This document shows positions 1 to 7,644 of a stretch of DNA of 64,000 nucleotides, one piece after another (position 1 is the first letter of the stretch; each line of letters opens with the position of its first letter). The translations under genes and the position numbers were made by a program. Below the pieces are notes generated by a model. The model was not told the DNA's origin and made no database searches. It saw only the letters and a list, made by a program, of their open reading frames with translations. The DNA lies in the NCBI GenBank assembly GCA_009773515.1, contig WSXX01000007.1:62001-126000 (forward strand). The letters run 5' to 3'. Source of the stretch: Bacteroidota bacterium (GTDB lineage Bacteria > Bacteroidota > Bacteroidia > Bacteroidales > Lentimicrobiaceae).

Positions 1-15
1 CATCGTCAAAGTTTC

Positions 16-23
16 TACATTTG
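16..23 (+). promoter_or_regulatory. Bacteroidota -7 promoter box for the rlmI-like gene
   Basis: The sequence TACATTTG matches the Bacteroidota -7 consensus TAnnTTTG exactly and lies 15 bases before the ATG at 39. The -33 element would fall at or beyond the window edge and cannot be judged. Confidence 0.6.
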
Positions 24-38
24 CAGAAAAACAGCATC

Positions 39-1226
39 ATGCAGGTTTCCGCCAGAATCATCCTCAGTAAAGACCGCGACGAAGCGGTACGCCGTTTCCA
101 TCCCTGGGTATTTTCAGGAGCTATTCACAAAGTGGAAGGCACTCCCGAAGATGGCGATATTGTTGAAGTTCATGACATCAAAGGCAATTATCTGGCAACC
201 GGTCATGCCTGCACAGGTTCCATCGCTGTGAAGATATTTCATTTCGGACCTGAAAAACCTGCTGAAAATTTCTGGAAAGAAAAACTCAAACAAAGTCTTC
301 AATTAAGAAAAGAACTTGGTTTTACCTCCAACCCTGAAAGCAATGCCTACCGCCTTGTTTTCAGCGAAGGTGACGGATTGCCCGGACTGGTGATTGACTT
401 TTACAATGGAGTTGCAGTAATTCAGGCGCACAGTACAGGCATGTATTTGCTTCGCGAAGAACTAACCGAAGCCCTAAAACATATTTACGGAGCCGATTTA
501 AAAGCGGTGTATGATAAAAGTTCAGAAGCGCTGAGCAAATCGGGAATACATTCAGATGGGGATGGGTTTCTTTTTGGAAAGGCGGAGACTGTGGAAATTC
601 TCGAAAATACACACCGGTTCGCCATTGATTTTGTGCAAGGGCAAAAAACCGGATTTTTCCTTGATCAGCGCGACAACCGTGCTTTGCTCGGGAAGTATGC
701 AAAAGGCAAAAAAGTGCTGAATGCTTTCTGTTACACCGGCGGATTTTCGGTTTATGCGCTGGCAGCCGGAGCAAGCCATGTAACTTCTCTCGACAGTTCG
801 CGAAAAGCCATGGACAGCCTTGAATCCAATCTTCACCTCAATGGGTTCGACAGCACAAACCATGAAAGCATAGTGGCCGATTTTAAACCATATGTCAGCA
901 ATATGCCCGATGATTTCGACATCATCGTACTTGATCCGCCGGCTTTTGCAAAGCGCCATGCCGACCGGCACAAAGCTTTGCAGGGATATCGTTTTATCAA
1001 TGCTGCGGCTATGAAAAAGATAAGACCCGGTGGGTTGCTGTTCACTTTTTCGTGTTCGCAGGCAATGGATCGCGAAATGTTTGTTTCAATGGCAATGTCA
1101 GCCGCATTGGAAGCCGGACGCAATGTCCGAATTCTTCATCATATGGGCCATACAGCCGATCATCCGGTGAGTATTTTTCATCCGGAAGGAGAATATTTAA
1201 AAGGACTGGTGCTGAGGGTGGAGTAG
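39..1226 (+). CDS. rlmI: RlmI-family 23S rRNA (cytosine-5) methyltransferase
   Basis: This is a class I SAM-dependent methyltransferase of the RlmI/RlmK family, expected to methylate a cytosine of 23S rRNA at C5 in the cytoplasm. The protein has 395 residues, the usual length. An N-terminal PUA-like RNA-binding part (about residues 1-75, with the HPWVFSGAI stretch) precedes the Rossmann methyltransferase. Visible motifs are GFFLDQRDNR before motif I, the SAM-binding NAFCYTGGFSVYA, LDPPAFAK (motif IV) and FTFSCSQ, which carries the likely catalytic cysteine. I chose the ATG at 39 over the upstream in-frame TTG at 21 because that TTG is part of the -7 promoter box. The stop is followed at once by tandem repeats and no operon partner is visible. 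The family assignment is secure; the exact target base is inferred. Confidence 0.93.
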   Translation: MQVSARIILSKDRDEAVRRFHPWVFSGAIHKVEGTPEDGDIVEVHDIKGNYLATGHACTGSIAVKIFHFGPEKPAENFWKEKLKQSLQLRKELGFTSNPESNAYRLVFSEGDGLPGLVIDFYNGVAVIQAHSTGMYLLREELTEALKHIYGADLKAVYDKSSEALSKSGIHSDGDGFLFGKAETVEILENTHRFAIDFVQGQKTGFFLDQRDNRALLGKYAKGKKVLNAFCYTGGFSVYALAAGASHVTSLDSSRKAMDSLESNLHLNGFDSTNHESIVADFKPYVSNMPDDFDIIVLDPPAFAKRHADRHKALQGYRFINAAAMKKIRPGGLLFTFSCSQAMDREMFVSMAMSAALEAGRNVRILHHMGHTADHPVSIFHPEGEYLKGLVLRVE

Positions 1227-1445
1227 GATTTCGGATTTCGGATTTCGGAGGTCGCTTGTCTCGGGAGCGCGAAGCGATAACGAGAGAGGTCGGAGGTCAG
1301 AGGTCGCTTGTCTCGGGAGCGCAAAGCGATAACGAGAGATGTCGGAGGTCAGATTTACCTTCGGTGAGCTCCGCTTCGCTTCGGTTCGGATTTCGGATGG
1401 AGGATTTTGGATTTACCTTCGGTGAGCTCCGCTTCGCTTCGTATT
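1227..1445. repeat. Tandem repeats after the rlmI stop codon
   Basis: Directly after the stop there are about three copies of GATTTCG. Two copies of a 52-bp unit follow, starting at about 1255 and 1307, each with TCTCG and CGAGA arms that can pair. Two copies of a 31-bp unit (GCTCCGCTTCGCTTCG type) start at about 1353 and 1411 with a 58-bp period. An ORF runs through this region but is only the continuation of a wrong frame. The arrays look non-coding. Confidence 0.8.
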
Positions 1446-1509
1446 TGTTTGATTTGATTGATTTACCTCCTAATGAATTGATTAATCATTTATAAATTTA
1501 AATTTTTTC

Positions 1510-1517
1510 TATATTTG
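1510..1517 (+). promoter_or_regulatory. -7 box upstream of the endonuclease gene
   Basis: TATATTTG matches TAnnTTTG exactly. No good -33 TTG lies at the usual spacing. The box is 113 bases before the ATG at 1631, so the leader would be long and would contain both palindromes at 1553 and 1576. Confidence 0.4.
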
Positions 1518-1552
1518 AGGCGAAAATCTGAGCTATTGAGGAAGACAGATTT

Positions 1553-1587
1553 CTTGTTAACAAGTCAGATATATACGCAATATTGCG
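1553..1587. promoter_or_regulatory. Two perfect 12-bp palindromes before the endonuclease gene
   Basis: CTTGTTAACAAG (1553-1564) and CGCAATATTGCG (1576-1587) are both perfect 12-bp palindromes, with centres 23 bases apart. They lie between the -7 box at 1510 and the start at 1631. They could be operators for a dimeric repressor or part of a recombination site. No regulator gene is adjacent. Confidence 0.45.
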
Positions 1588-1630
1588 AATATCCACTCGC
1601 TATTACACATTTTAAAAGAGAGATAATAAC

Positions 1631-2275
1631 ATGGCAGAAAAGAGAAACCCTATTAAGATAGAGTTAATTAACAAAGATGAATACAAATTGACAATTAAAC
1701 TTGACAATTGGGAACTTTCAAGAAATGTTTCAGAAACTGCACTTAAAGAATTACAAGAAGAAATTAATAATGCTACTGGTCTGACAAAGATTTCGGAAAC
1801 TTTTAATTGCACAGGAGAAGAATCAAGGAAAATTAAAGATTTTTGGGATTCTCGAAGTAATTGGCAATTATGTAAAGCATGTAAATTCAAATGGAAAGAA
1901 TGCTATAATTGTATAATTAAGTGTGAAAGTCCATTGGAAAGAGATTTATTGCTTGAATTGCGTAAAAATAACATTGAACCAATCTTACAGCGAAGGTTTA
2001 ACAAAGATGGTAGTTTTTATGAATTCCCTAAAAGCATAGATTTTGATAACATACTTACAATACCTGATTTCTATATCGAAGGAGGTAAAACGAAATTATG
2101 TGTTTATGCTGACGGACACACATATCACGAGAGAACCGAAAACCAAGCATTAAGAGACAGAAACATTGACAGAGAATTACAAAGAATTGGTTTCAAAGTT
2201 TTGAGATACACAGGTCATGAAATTCGCAAGAATTGTTCCCTTGTGGTTGAGAATATCAAAATGAACATAGAATAA
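1631..2275 (+). CDS. DUF559/Vsr-like endonuclease-fold protein
   Basis: The 214-residue protein ends in a nuclease-like domain of the PD-(D/E)XK/Vsr/DUF559 type. It shows ESPLERDLLLEL (helix with the first acidic residue), PDFYIEGG, then LCVYADGHTYH (acidic core strand) and RDRNIDRELQRIGFKVLRYT near the end, the usual order in DUF559 and very-short-patch-repair folds. The first ~85 residues are unrecognised. A cysteine cluster CKACKFKWKECYNC (about residues 79-92) suggests a zinc-binding knuckle. The gene is AT-rich and its stop lies 5 bases before the first copy of the cassette repeat, so it may be the first cargo of the array, although its 5' boundary lacks the expected complementary core. 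Cutting of DNA is inferred from the fold; a defence or repair role is possible. Confidence 0.6.
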   Translation: MAEKRNPIKIELINKDEYKLTIKLDNWELSRNVSETALKELQEEINNATGLTKISETFNCTGEESRKIKDFWDSRSNWQLCKACKFKWKECYNCIIKCESPLERDLLLELRKNNIEPILQRRFNKDGSFYEFPKSIDFDNILTIPDFYIEGGKTKLCVYADGHTYHERTENQALRDRNIDRELQRIGFKVLRYTGHEIRKNCSLVVENIKMNIE

Positions 2276-2280
2276 AAACG

Positions 2281-2572
2281 TGTTATAATAAATAGGACTC
2301 TGAGCGGTCTGCAAGACCCAGCGATGAGTCCATGTTGAACTACATCCCTGGGGGTGACTATGTACTTAAAGACGTTTTTTAATTGGATTGAAGCGAAAAA
2401 ACAGACTTTGTTTTTTGATGTTATGCAGCATTATGTGCTTTTTCAAAGATCAACAAAAGCTTTACGCAAGCAGGCGCATTGTGGTGTCCGGAATATTTGT
2501 AATTTTAACGGGCATTCTGCAAGCCGCGGAGATAGGTAATTTTAAATGCCTGCCAGCGCAAAGCTTCGGCCG
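2281..2572 (+). repeat. Cassette-associated repeat, copy 1
   Basis: It begins AATAAATAGGACTC and ends in the AAGCTTCGG block before GTTG. At its 5' end GGACTC pairs with GAGTCC and, inside that, GGTCT with AGACC, giving a nested hairpin (2295-2331). A 60-codon open frame runs through it. This is the shortest full copy because it lacks the TTTCGACAAGCTCAATG module. Confidence 0.85.
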
Positions 2573-2607
2573 TTGTAGGCAACCTAAGTCAGAAATAAAA
2601 ATGTAAA

Positions 2608-3207
2608 ATGAGATTACAAATAATAGTATTAATTTTATTCACTTCAATATTTTCTTGGGGACAAGGAATTACTGAAGAAGTTAAAGTTATCAATGACCTA
2701 TTGCCACATATTTTGGTAAGAGAATGGCCTGGAAACCAAAATCCAGACAGTTTACGACCGAAATGTAATAATGACATTTACAATGTTATAATTCAAGACA
2801 GTACAAAGAAAGATTGTGATTTTCTATTTATAAATGATACTCTAATTTCATTGAAAAAAGTTCTAAGAAGTAAGAAATGGTTGGTATCTGGAGAAAGATA
2901 CACTCCCATGTATTTGAAAATTAAAAGAGAAGCAAAAATCAGCAAGCTTAAAACTAAGGTAATTGATACAGATAGCTTGTTTAATATATGGGTTTACAAT
3001 AAACTTGATTCTTTACCAACTGATGAATGGGCTGCATATACAAAGGTGCAGTTTTCAAGAGTTTGTTTTAATAAGGAAAAAACTATGTGCTTCTTTTACG
3101 TTGAAGTGCTTAACTCAGGAAATACAGGATATGTAACTTTAATTTTAGCTGAAAAATTTCAAGATTGTCCTACTTGGAATTTAATAAATGGCTCATATTA
3201 TAAATAA
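2608..3207 (+). CDS. Secreted protein of unknown function (cassette 1 cargo)
   Basis: I do not recognise this 199-residue protein. It begins with a signal peptide (about residues 1-19, ending FSWGQG) and the rest is soluble and rich in Lys and Asp with five cysteines, so it is probably periplasmic or exported. It sits inside a cassette-like unit: the left core is 35 bases before its ATG and the right core begins 8 bases after its stop. The upstream -7 box and ribosome site are not obvious, as is usual for cassette cargo that relies on read-through. Codon use is AT-rich compared with rlmI and der, which suggests recent acquisition. The coding call is good; the function is unknown. Confidence 0.75.
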   Translation: MRLQIIVLILFTSIFSWGQGITEEVKVINDLLPHILVREWPGNQNPDSLRPKCNNDIYNVIIQDSTKKDCDFLFINDTLISLKKVLRSKKWLVSGERYTPMYLKIKREAKISKLKTKVIDTDSLFNIWVYNKLDSLPTDEWAAYTKVQFSRVCFNKEKTMCFFYVEVLNSGNTGYVTLILAEKFQDCPTWNLINGSYYK

Positions 3208-3214
3208 AAAAGGC

Positions 3215-3553
3215 TGCCTACAATAAATAGGACCTGAGCGGTCTGCAAGACCCAGCGATGAGTCCATGTTGAACTACATTTCGACAAGCTCAATGCGGCG
3301 CATTTCGACAGGCTCAATTCAGCGCATCCAATGGGTGCCTATGTATTTAAAGACGTTTTTTAATTTGATTGAAGTGAAAAAACAAACTTTGTTTTTTGAT
3401 GTAATGCAGCATTATGCGATTTTTCAAGGATCAATAAAAGCTTTACACAAGCAGGCACATTCTGGTAACCGGAAAATTTGTAATTTTAACCAGGATTCTG
3501 CAAGCCGCGAAGATAGATAATTTTAAATGCCTGCCAGCGCAAAGCTTCGGGAG
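3215..3553 (+). repeat. Cassette-associated repeat, copy 2
   Basis: This copy shares the hairpin start and the 3' block of copy 1. It carries two extra tandem modules of the TTTCGACAAGCTCAATG type between them. A frame matching that of copy 1 stays open (about 3343-3520), but most differences between the two frames change the amino acid. The arm TGCCTACAA at 3215-3223 pairs with the left end of its own cassette at 2573. Confidence 0.85.
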
Positions 3554-3573
3554 TTGGCATTAATGTTAAGAAA

Positions 3574-4236
3574 ATGACCGAACTTAAACCTAGATTAAAG
3601 AATATTATAATTTTTTCAGCAAGTCTTTTGATTTCAGCTGGATTGCTAATTTTTCTTTTAGAAGGCCTTTATAATTTAAAAAACACTGAATCAATTGTTC
3701 CGATTGGGATTCTATTTTTATTCTGCTTACCTCCTTTAATTTTATCAATTACATATTTTTATGTTGATTTAACTAAAAAAGTCTTAATTGATGTGTCACA
3801 GAATAGGATTATTATTCATAAAAGAGGGAAAGAAATTATTATTAAACAAGAGGATATTTTGGATTCATTCTATGTGAGAGTAGAAGATAAGTGGAGATAT
3901 AAAGGATATTACTTTCCAATGTACAAATACATAGTTCTAATTCTTAAAGAAAGAAGACGTGTTTATATAACAAATCTATTATGTGAACCAGAATTGATTA
4001 TTAATGCAATGAATTTAAATCATAAATTGATTTATACAAATATTCCTTTTATTAACAGAAGTCTCGGAAGTGGGGTTCTAACTACAAAAGAATTTGAATC
4101 AAAGGTTCTCGAATTCGAAAATATTTTTCAGGAACATTCAAACTCTATATTAGAAGATATTATTAGTCAAAGAACTGTTTACGCAGACTATGCAAGAGAA
4201 GCTGCAATAAGAATTTTGAATAAAAGAAAACACTAA
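3574..4236 (+). CDS. Membrane protein of unknown function (cassette 2 cargo)
   Basis: The 220-residue protein has two N-terminal membrane segments (about residues 10-32 and 42-64), followed by a soluble part. The stretch with TKKVLIDVSQNRIIIHKRGKEIII looks like the beta-rich start of a bacterial PH-like (YdbT/DUF304-style) domain, but this is only a resemblance. The ATG is 20 bases after the left core of its cassette, and the TAA stop is itself the first three bases of the right core arm (4234-4242), so the ORF fills the unit completely. AT-rich codon use resembles the neighbouring cassettes. Function is unknown. Confidence 0.72.
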   Translation: MTELKPRLKNIIIFSASLLISAGLLIFLLEGLYNLKNTESIVPIGILFLFCLPPLILSITYFYVDLTKKVLIDVSQNRIIIHKRGKEIIIKQEDILDSFYVRVEDKWRYKGYYFPMYKYIVLILKERRRVYITNLLCEPELIINAMNLNHKLIYTNIPFINRSLGSGVLTTKEFESKVLEFENIFQEHSNSILEDIISQRTVYADYAREAAIRILNKRKH

Positions 4237-4557
4237 TGCCAATAAATAGGACTCTGAGCGGTCTGCAAGACCCAGCGATGAGTTCCCGAAGCTTCGGGAT
4301 TGAACTACATTTCGACAAGCTCAATGCGGCGCATCCCTGGGGGTGACTATGTACTTAAAGACGTTGTTTATAGGATTGAGTGAAAAAAAAGACAGTATTT
4401 TTTGATGTAATGCAGCATTATGCGCTTTTTCAAGGATCAAGAAAAGCTTTACTAGCAGGCACATTGTGGTAACCGGAAAATTTGTAATTTTAACGGGCAT
4501 TCTGCAAGCCGCGAAGAATGGTGATTTTAAATGCCTGCAAGCGCAAAGCTTCGGGCG
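4234..4557 (+). repeat. Cassette-associated repeat, copy 3
   Basis: It has the same ends as copies 1 and 2. After GATGAGTT it carries a 14-bp palindrome, CCCGAAGCTTCGGG, that copies 1 and 2 lack, and one TTTCGACAAGCTCAATG module. The frame that is open in copies 1 and 2 is broken here by a frameshift and a TGA. Confidence 0.85.
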
Positions 4558-4580
4558 TTGGGCCCAATAATACAAAGACA

Positions 4581-5420
4581 ATGAAAATAAAATTATTAAC
4601 ATTTTTTCTAAGTATTTCAATTTTATCTAATGCTCAAACATTTTTAGATTCAGTTAGAGCAGGAACTATAACAATGGATAAATATGCTCAAGAATTTAAT
4701 AAATTAGATGATTTTAATGATATTATTATTCCATTTAAAGAAAATGATAAGTGGGGTTATAAAGACAATAATACCAATATTATAATTGAGCCAAAATATG
4801 ATTATGCTTCAAAGTTTCAAAATGATTTAGCAATAGTGAAACAAAATGATAAAAACGGATTAATTAATAAGTATGATAAGATTATTATTCCTTTTGGCAA
4901 GTATGATGCAATATATTCATTTAAAGATAAAAGGGCAAGAGTTAAAGTAAATAATTTATTTGGTATAATTGATGATAAGGGGAATGAAATCTTACCTTGT
5001 GTCTATAAATCTACCGACAATTATAGGTTTGGTCTTTGCCAATTAACTGATAAAAATAACAATCAAGGATTAGTTGATTTAAATGGTAATATAATTATTC
5101 CATTTGTCTATGAAAAACTAATACAGATGCAATTATCAGGAGTTATAAAAGCAAAAAAAGACGGAAAATATGGATACATCAATTATAAAAATGATATCCT
5201 AATCAAATTTAAATATGATTATATAGACCAGCCTTCAAATGGTATGATTGCGGTTAAAAATGGGGACAAGTATGGATTTATAAACACAATAGGGGAAGAG
5301 ATTATTCCGTGCATTTATGATAAAGTATATCCCTTTACCGAAAATGGAAATGCGTCAGTTATCAAGAATGGAAAAGCTGGATATGTATTAGAAAATGGAA
5401 ATGAAATAATTATTGAATAA
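4581..5420 (+). CDS. WG-repeat (WG_beta_rep) secreted protein (cassette 3 cargo)
   Basis: I start the protein at the ATG at 4581 because an upstream in-frame ATG lies inside the repeat. This gives 279 residues with a signal peptide (about residues 1-18, ending LSNAQ). The rest consists of about seven WG-type beta repeats of roughly 30-35 residues, with KWGYKDNN, LFGIIDDKGNEILP, KYGYINYKND and KYGFINTIGEEIIP as clear examples. WG-repeat proteins in Bacteroidota are common extracytoplasmic beta-rich proteins of uncertain role. The left cassette core is 23 bases upstream and the right core begins 6 bases after the stop. The family call is firm; the function is not known. Confidence 0.85.
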   Translation: MKIKLLTFFLSISILSNAQTFLDSVRAGTITMDKYAQEFNKLDDFNDIIIPFKENDKWGYKDNNTNIIIEPKYDYASKFQNDLAIVKQNDKNGLINKYDKIIIPFGKYDAIYSFKDKRARVKVNNLFGIIDDKGNEILPCVYKSTDNYRFGLCQLTDKNNNQGLVDLNGNIIIPFVYEKLIQMQLSGVIKAKKDGKYGYINYKNDILIKFKYDYIDQPSNGMIAVKNGDKYGFINTIGEEIIPCIYDKVYPFTENGNASVIKNGKAGYVLENGNEIIIE

Positions 5421-5425
5421 ATTAC

Positions 5426-5527
5426 TGGGCACAATAAATAGGACTCTGAGCGGTCTGCAAGACCCAGCGATGAGTTCCTGAAGCTTCGGGATTGAACTAC
5501 ATTTCGACAAGCTCAATGCAGCGCATC
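5426..5527 (+). repeat. Cassette-associated repeat, copy 4 (truncated)
   Basis: The hairpin start, the GAAGCTTCGGG palindrome (one base different from copy 3) and the TTTCGACAAGCTCAATG module are present. Similarity stops at GCGCATC (about 5527), so the 3' half, including the GTTG core, is missing. This marks the right edge of the array. Confidence 0.85.
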
Positions 5528-5673
5528 AGCAGAAAAGGAAAATAGCAAAAGAAATAATTAATGAATGTCATTCATCAATGGAAAGTAATTCCTTGACCTT
5601 TGATTTTATTAAGTAAGGTCAACCTCGGTTGCTGAGCGTAGTCGAAGCACAACCTCAACCTTAACCTCAGCCT
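5528..5673. other. Right flank of the array and short repeat
   Basis: No gene is seen. A GCTGAGCGTAGTCGAAGCAC element, a kind common in Bacteroidota intergenic DNA, lies at about 5633-5650. AACCTC/AACCTT repeats then run up to the stop of the minus-strand S4 gene. Confidence 0.5.
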
Positions 5674-6060
5674 CTAGTCCTCCTCCGGCCCTTTCAGCCG
5701 ATCAATAATTCGTCTGTCTTTTTTGGTAGGTCTGCCGGTTCCGCGGTCGCGGTGTTCAGCGTTCAACTCATGCATAAATTTAATGCGTTCGTATTCCTCG
5801 GGTGGCGTAAGGTCTTCGAGTGAATCGGGAACAAGCTTTGCAGAAACACGGTTTTGAATAAGTGCTTTCACTTTTAAAGTACGGGTCAGTGGTCCAATGC
5901 TTACCGACATCACATCTCCCGGTTTCAGAATCCGCGATGGTTTGACTGCATTTCCATCAATCTTTATTTTTCCGGCGCGGCAGGCATCACCTGCCATGGT
6001 GCGGGTTTTAAATATCCGCACAGCCCAAAGCCATTTGTCAATGCGCAGTTCTTCAGCCAC
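5674..6060 (-). CDS. hslR: Hsp15-like S4-domain RNA-binding protein
   Basis: The 128-residue protein belongs to the Hsp15/HslR family, which in E. coli binds stalled 50S subunits carrying nascent peptide. The S4 domain occupies about residues 5-65: LRIDKWLWAVRIFKTRT, ACRAGKIKIDG and PSRILKPGDVMSV are the characteristic pieces. The C-terminal tail is basic and ends with KKDRRIIDRLKG. It starts with GTG at 6060, with AAAGGA a few bases upstream; the Der stop is only 6 bases away, so the two genes are probably co-transcribed. Length matches the family. Confidence 0.9.
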   Translation of the reverse strand: MAEELRIDKWLWAVRIFKTRTMAGDACRAGKIKIDGNAVKPSRILKPGDVMSVSIGPLTRTLKVKALIQNRVSAKLVPDSLEDLTPPEEYERIKFMHELNAEHRDRGTGRPTKKDRRIIDRLKGPEED

Positions 6061-6066
6061 AATCCT

Positions 6067-7371
6067 TTATTTTTGCCGGTAGAATATTTCGATGGGCACT
6101 CCGGTGAAATCAAATTCCTGGCGCAAACGGTTTTCTACAAAACGCTTGTAAGGATCGCCAACATATTGTGGCATGTTGCAGAAAAATACAAAAGCAGGAT
6201 AAGCCAGCTTAAGCTGAGTGATGTATTTCACCTTCACAAATTTACCTTTAACAGCGGGAGGCGGATTCTCGGTAACGATGGGAAGTATAATATCCATCAG
6301 CTTACGGGTTGAGATAGATTGCGAACGCGCAATATGCACCTTGTTTACCGTTTCAAGGGTTTTATGAATCCGCTGTTTGTTGATCACCGAAGTAAAAATA
6401 ATGGGAACATCGGTAAACGGAGCAATTTTTCTGCGGATATGCTCCTCGAAATCTTTATGGGTATTGGTCTCTTTTTCAACAAGATCCCACTTATTCACAA
6501 CAACAACGATTCCTTTGTGATTTTTCTGAGCCAGGCCAAACAGGTTGATATCCTGACTTTCAATGCCTTGCGTGGCATCAAGCATCAACACACAAATATC
6601 GCTGCTTTCGATTGCTCTGATCGAACGCATAACCGAGTAGAACTCAATATTCTCGGTAACTTTTCCTTTTTTCCGGACACCGGCCGTATCCACCAGCAGA
6701 AAATCGAATCCGAAACTGTTGTAGCGGGTATAAATAGAGTCGCGGGTAGTTCCGGCCACGGGTGTAACAATGTTGCGCTCATCGCCCAGCAATGCATTGA
6801 TCATGGAAGATTTGCCCACATTCGGGCGGCCGATAAAAGCAACTTTTGGAAGATCAGGAACTTCTTCCATCACCGTATGTTCAAACTCCTTCACTACTTC
6901 ATCAAGCAATTCGCCGGTTCCGCTGCCATTGATGGCTGATATTTCGTACATCTTTTCAAAACCCAGTGCGTAAAACTCAGGTGCATCGGCTGAACGGATG
7001 TTGTTGTCAACTTTATTGGCAACCAGAAAAATCTTTTTGGGCGACCTGCGGATCAGGTCAGCAACATCTTCATCAAGAGGAGACAGACCTTCCTTAACAT
7101 CAACCATAAAAAGAATGACATCGGCTTCTTCCATGGCCAGTTCAACCTGTTTGCGGATGGCATCCTCAAAAACATCTTCACTTCCAACCACCACACCACC
7201 GGTGTCGATAATTGAAAATTCTATGCCATTCCAATCGGAAGTACCATAATGACGATCGCGTGTAACGCCGCTGGTTGGGTCCACAATGGCCGCTCTTTCG
7301 CCGGTAAGGCGATTAAAAAGAGTTGATTTACCTACGTTGGGCCGTCCAACTATTGCAACGATGTTTGGCAT
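6067..7371 (-). CDS. der: Ribosome biogenesis GTPase Der (EngA)
   Basis: Der is an essential GTPase with two tandem G domains that acts in 50S subunit assembly. Both domains are complete: GRPNVGKST (residues 8-16), DTGG and NKVD in the first, and GRPNVGKSS (about 181), DTAG and NKWD in the second. The C-terminal KH-like domain (about residues 350-434) ends with [15 protein letters not shown]. The 434-residue length is normal. It is followed on the same strand by the Hsp15-like gene, and the era GTPase lies divergently just beyond the initiator tRNA. Confidence 0.98.
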   Translation of the reverse strand: MPNIVAIVGRPNVGKSTLFNRLTGERAAIVDPTSGVTRDRHYGTSDWNGIEFSIIDTGGVVVGSEDVFEDAIRKQVELAMEEADVILFMVDVKEGLSPLDEDVADLIRRSPKKIFLVANKVDNNIRSADAPEFYALGFEKMYEISAINGSGTGELLDEVVKEFEHTVMEEVPDLPKVAFIGRPNVGKSSMINALLGDERNIVTPVAGTTRDSIYTRYNSFGFDFLLVDTAGVRKKGKVTENIEFYSVMRSIRAIESSDICVLMLDATQGIESQDINLFGLAQKNHKGIVVVVNKWDLVEKETNTHKDFEEHIRRKIAPFTDVPIIFTSVINKQRIHKTLETVNKVHIARSQSISTRKLMDIILPIVTENPPPAVKGKFVKVKYITQLKLAYPAFVFFCNMPQYVGDPYKRFVENRLRQEFDFTGVPIEIFYRQK

Positions 7372-7446
7372 ATGACTGAATTTTGGGATTGACTGAATTC
7401 CGGTGCTTTACTTTGAATCCGGCCTCCATAAATTGGCTTAAAACAA

Positions 7447-7475
7447 CAAAAGCCTTGATTACAAGGCTTTTATTA
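7447..7475 (-). terminator. Hairpin downstream of the initiator tRNA
   Basis: AAAAGCCTTG and CAAGGCTTTT form a perfect stem around a 4-base loop just after the tRNA on the minus strand, with a T-run on either side, so it could end transcription in both directions. Confidence 0.7.
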
Positions 7476-7486
7476 TCGTTAAGATT

Positions 7487-7561
<75 letters not shown>

Positions 7562-7644
7562 CTGTATGTTTTCCGATTTTTTAACCGGGCTGCAAAGATA
7601 TATTTTGTTTCTTTGCTGTGCAAATTTATTATCAATTATTTTCC

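Larger units (their letters stand above)
2281..5527 (+). mobile_element. Integron-like gene-cassette array (three complete cassette-like units)
   Basis: Four same-strand ORFs are each followed by a copy of a ~290-340 bp repeat. Unit boundaries read G|TTG before each ORF and CAA|T after it. The 9 bases after the G are the reverse complement of the 9 bases ending in CAA of the same unit: TTGTAGGCA (2573-2581) with TGCCTACAA (3215-3223); TTGGCATTA (3554-3562) with TAATGCCAA (4234-4242); TTGGGCCCA (4558-4566) with TGGGCACAA (5426-5434, one mismatch). The sequences differ between units. In integron cassettes the R' and R'' core sites of attC behave in this way. ORFs start 20-35 bases after the left core and stop at, or within 8 bases of, the right one. 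The differences from classical attC are an AAT instead of AAC end, repeats 2-3 times longer than usual, and no integrase in the window. Confidence 0.6.

Noticed and set aside
1052-1495. Long plus-strand frame overlapping the rlmI 3' end and the following repeats
   Set aside because: It is out of frame with rlmI and its second half is only translated tandem repeat; there is no start signal or recognisable protein.
2354-3520. 60-codon frames in cassette-repeat copies 1 and 2, which look like a conserved small protein
   Set aside because: Copy 3 has a frameshift in the same place, and most differences between copies 1 and 2 change the amino acid, so there is no sign of selection on a protein.
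6073-6939. Plus-strand frames of up to 206 codons opposite der
   Set aside because: They are antisense to the conserved GTPase domains and show no protein family features.
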